Assembly (NCBI GenBank): GCA_003228965.1
Contig: QIGP01000261.1
Coordinates: forward strand, 1 to 5,642
Reading direction: 5' to 3'
DNA length: 5,642 nucleotides
Source: Gammaproteobacteria bacterium
GTDB lineage: Bacteria > Pseudomonadota > Gammaproteobacteria > Steroidobacterales > SZUA-146
The translations under genes were made by a program, and so were the position numbers. The notes under the pieces were generated by a model. That model was not told where the DNA came from, made no database searches, and saw nothing but the letters and a program-made list of their open reading frames with translations. Below, piece by piece: positions 5,548-5,642 of this stretch (position 1 is its first letter; each line of letters starts with the position of its first letter).

Positions 5548-5642
5548 AACTCTAGCCTGCATTATTCATGAGTGCGCTGGCACTGCGTACTTAAGAAGGA
5601 CATACAAGGTTGAAAAGAAAGTGGGCAATTTGACAGACTGCA

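Noticed and set aside
5569..5642. Possible small genes at the right end (ATG at 5569, TTG and GTG further on)
   Set aside because: The ATG frame ends after eight codons, the TTG frame after seven, and the GTG frame is too short before the edge to judge.
1..5642. tRNA or rRNA genes, CRISPR arrays, insertion sequence ends
   Set aside because: No cloverleaf, rRNA-like segment, regular repeat-spacer series or terminal inverted repeats with a transposase were seen.

Overview
The window looks like chromosomal DNA of a free-living gammaproteobacterium, and no narrower assignment is supported. The reasons are the gene order ffh-rpsP-rimM-trmD on one strand, with a YpjD-like gene and a corB-type gene diverging from ffh, and protein motifs close to those I know from Escherichia and Pseudomonas relatives. 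This is mostly a conserved housekeeping neighbourhood, not a defence island or mobile region.

Left half, minus strand (read right to left): ffh (SRP protein, 2432-1071), rpsP (ribosomal protein bS16, 959-708), rimM (30S maturation factor, 653-132) and the first 13 codons of trmD (tRNA m1G37 methyltransferase), cut off by the left edge. Together they serve protein targeting, ribosome assembly and tRNA modification. An extended -10 promoter candidate precedes ffh and a second promoter candidate lies between ffh and rpsP. The rpsP-rimM gap holds a clear hairpin 12 nt before the rimM start codon, and rimM has no good Shine-Dalgarno.

Middle (2433-2784): a 352-base divergent gap with no intact gene. 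It carries an imperfect direct repeat and a minus-strand reading frame, broken by one stop, that reads like decayed coding sequence.

Right half, plus strand: a YpjD/CcsA-like membrane protein that seems to lack its usual N-terminal membrane segments, then a full-length CorB/CNNM-type transporter 3 nt later in the same frame, then a small lipoprotein and a DUF6265-like probable lipoprotein separated by 4 nt. The last 137 bases hold no recognisable gene.

The most unusual spot is the ffh-ypjD boundary. The gap sequence of unknown origin sits exactly where the missing YpjD N-terminus would be expected. I see no clear new biological system; the findings are leads around this junction, the leader hairpins and the uncharacterised lipoprotein pair.
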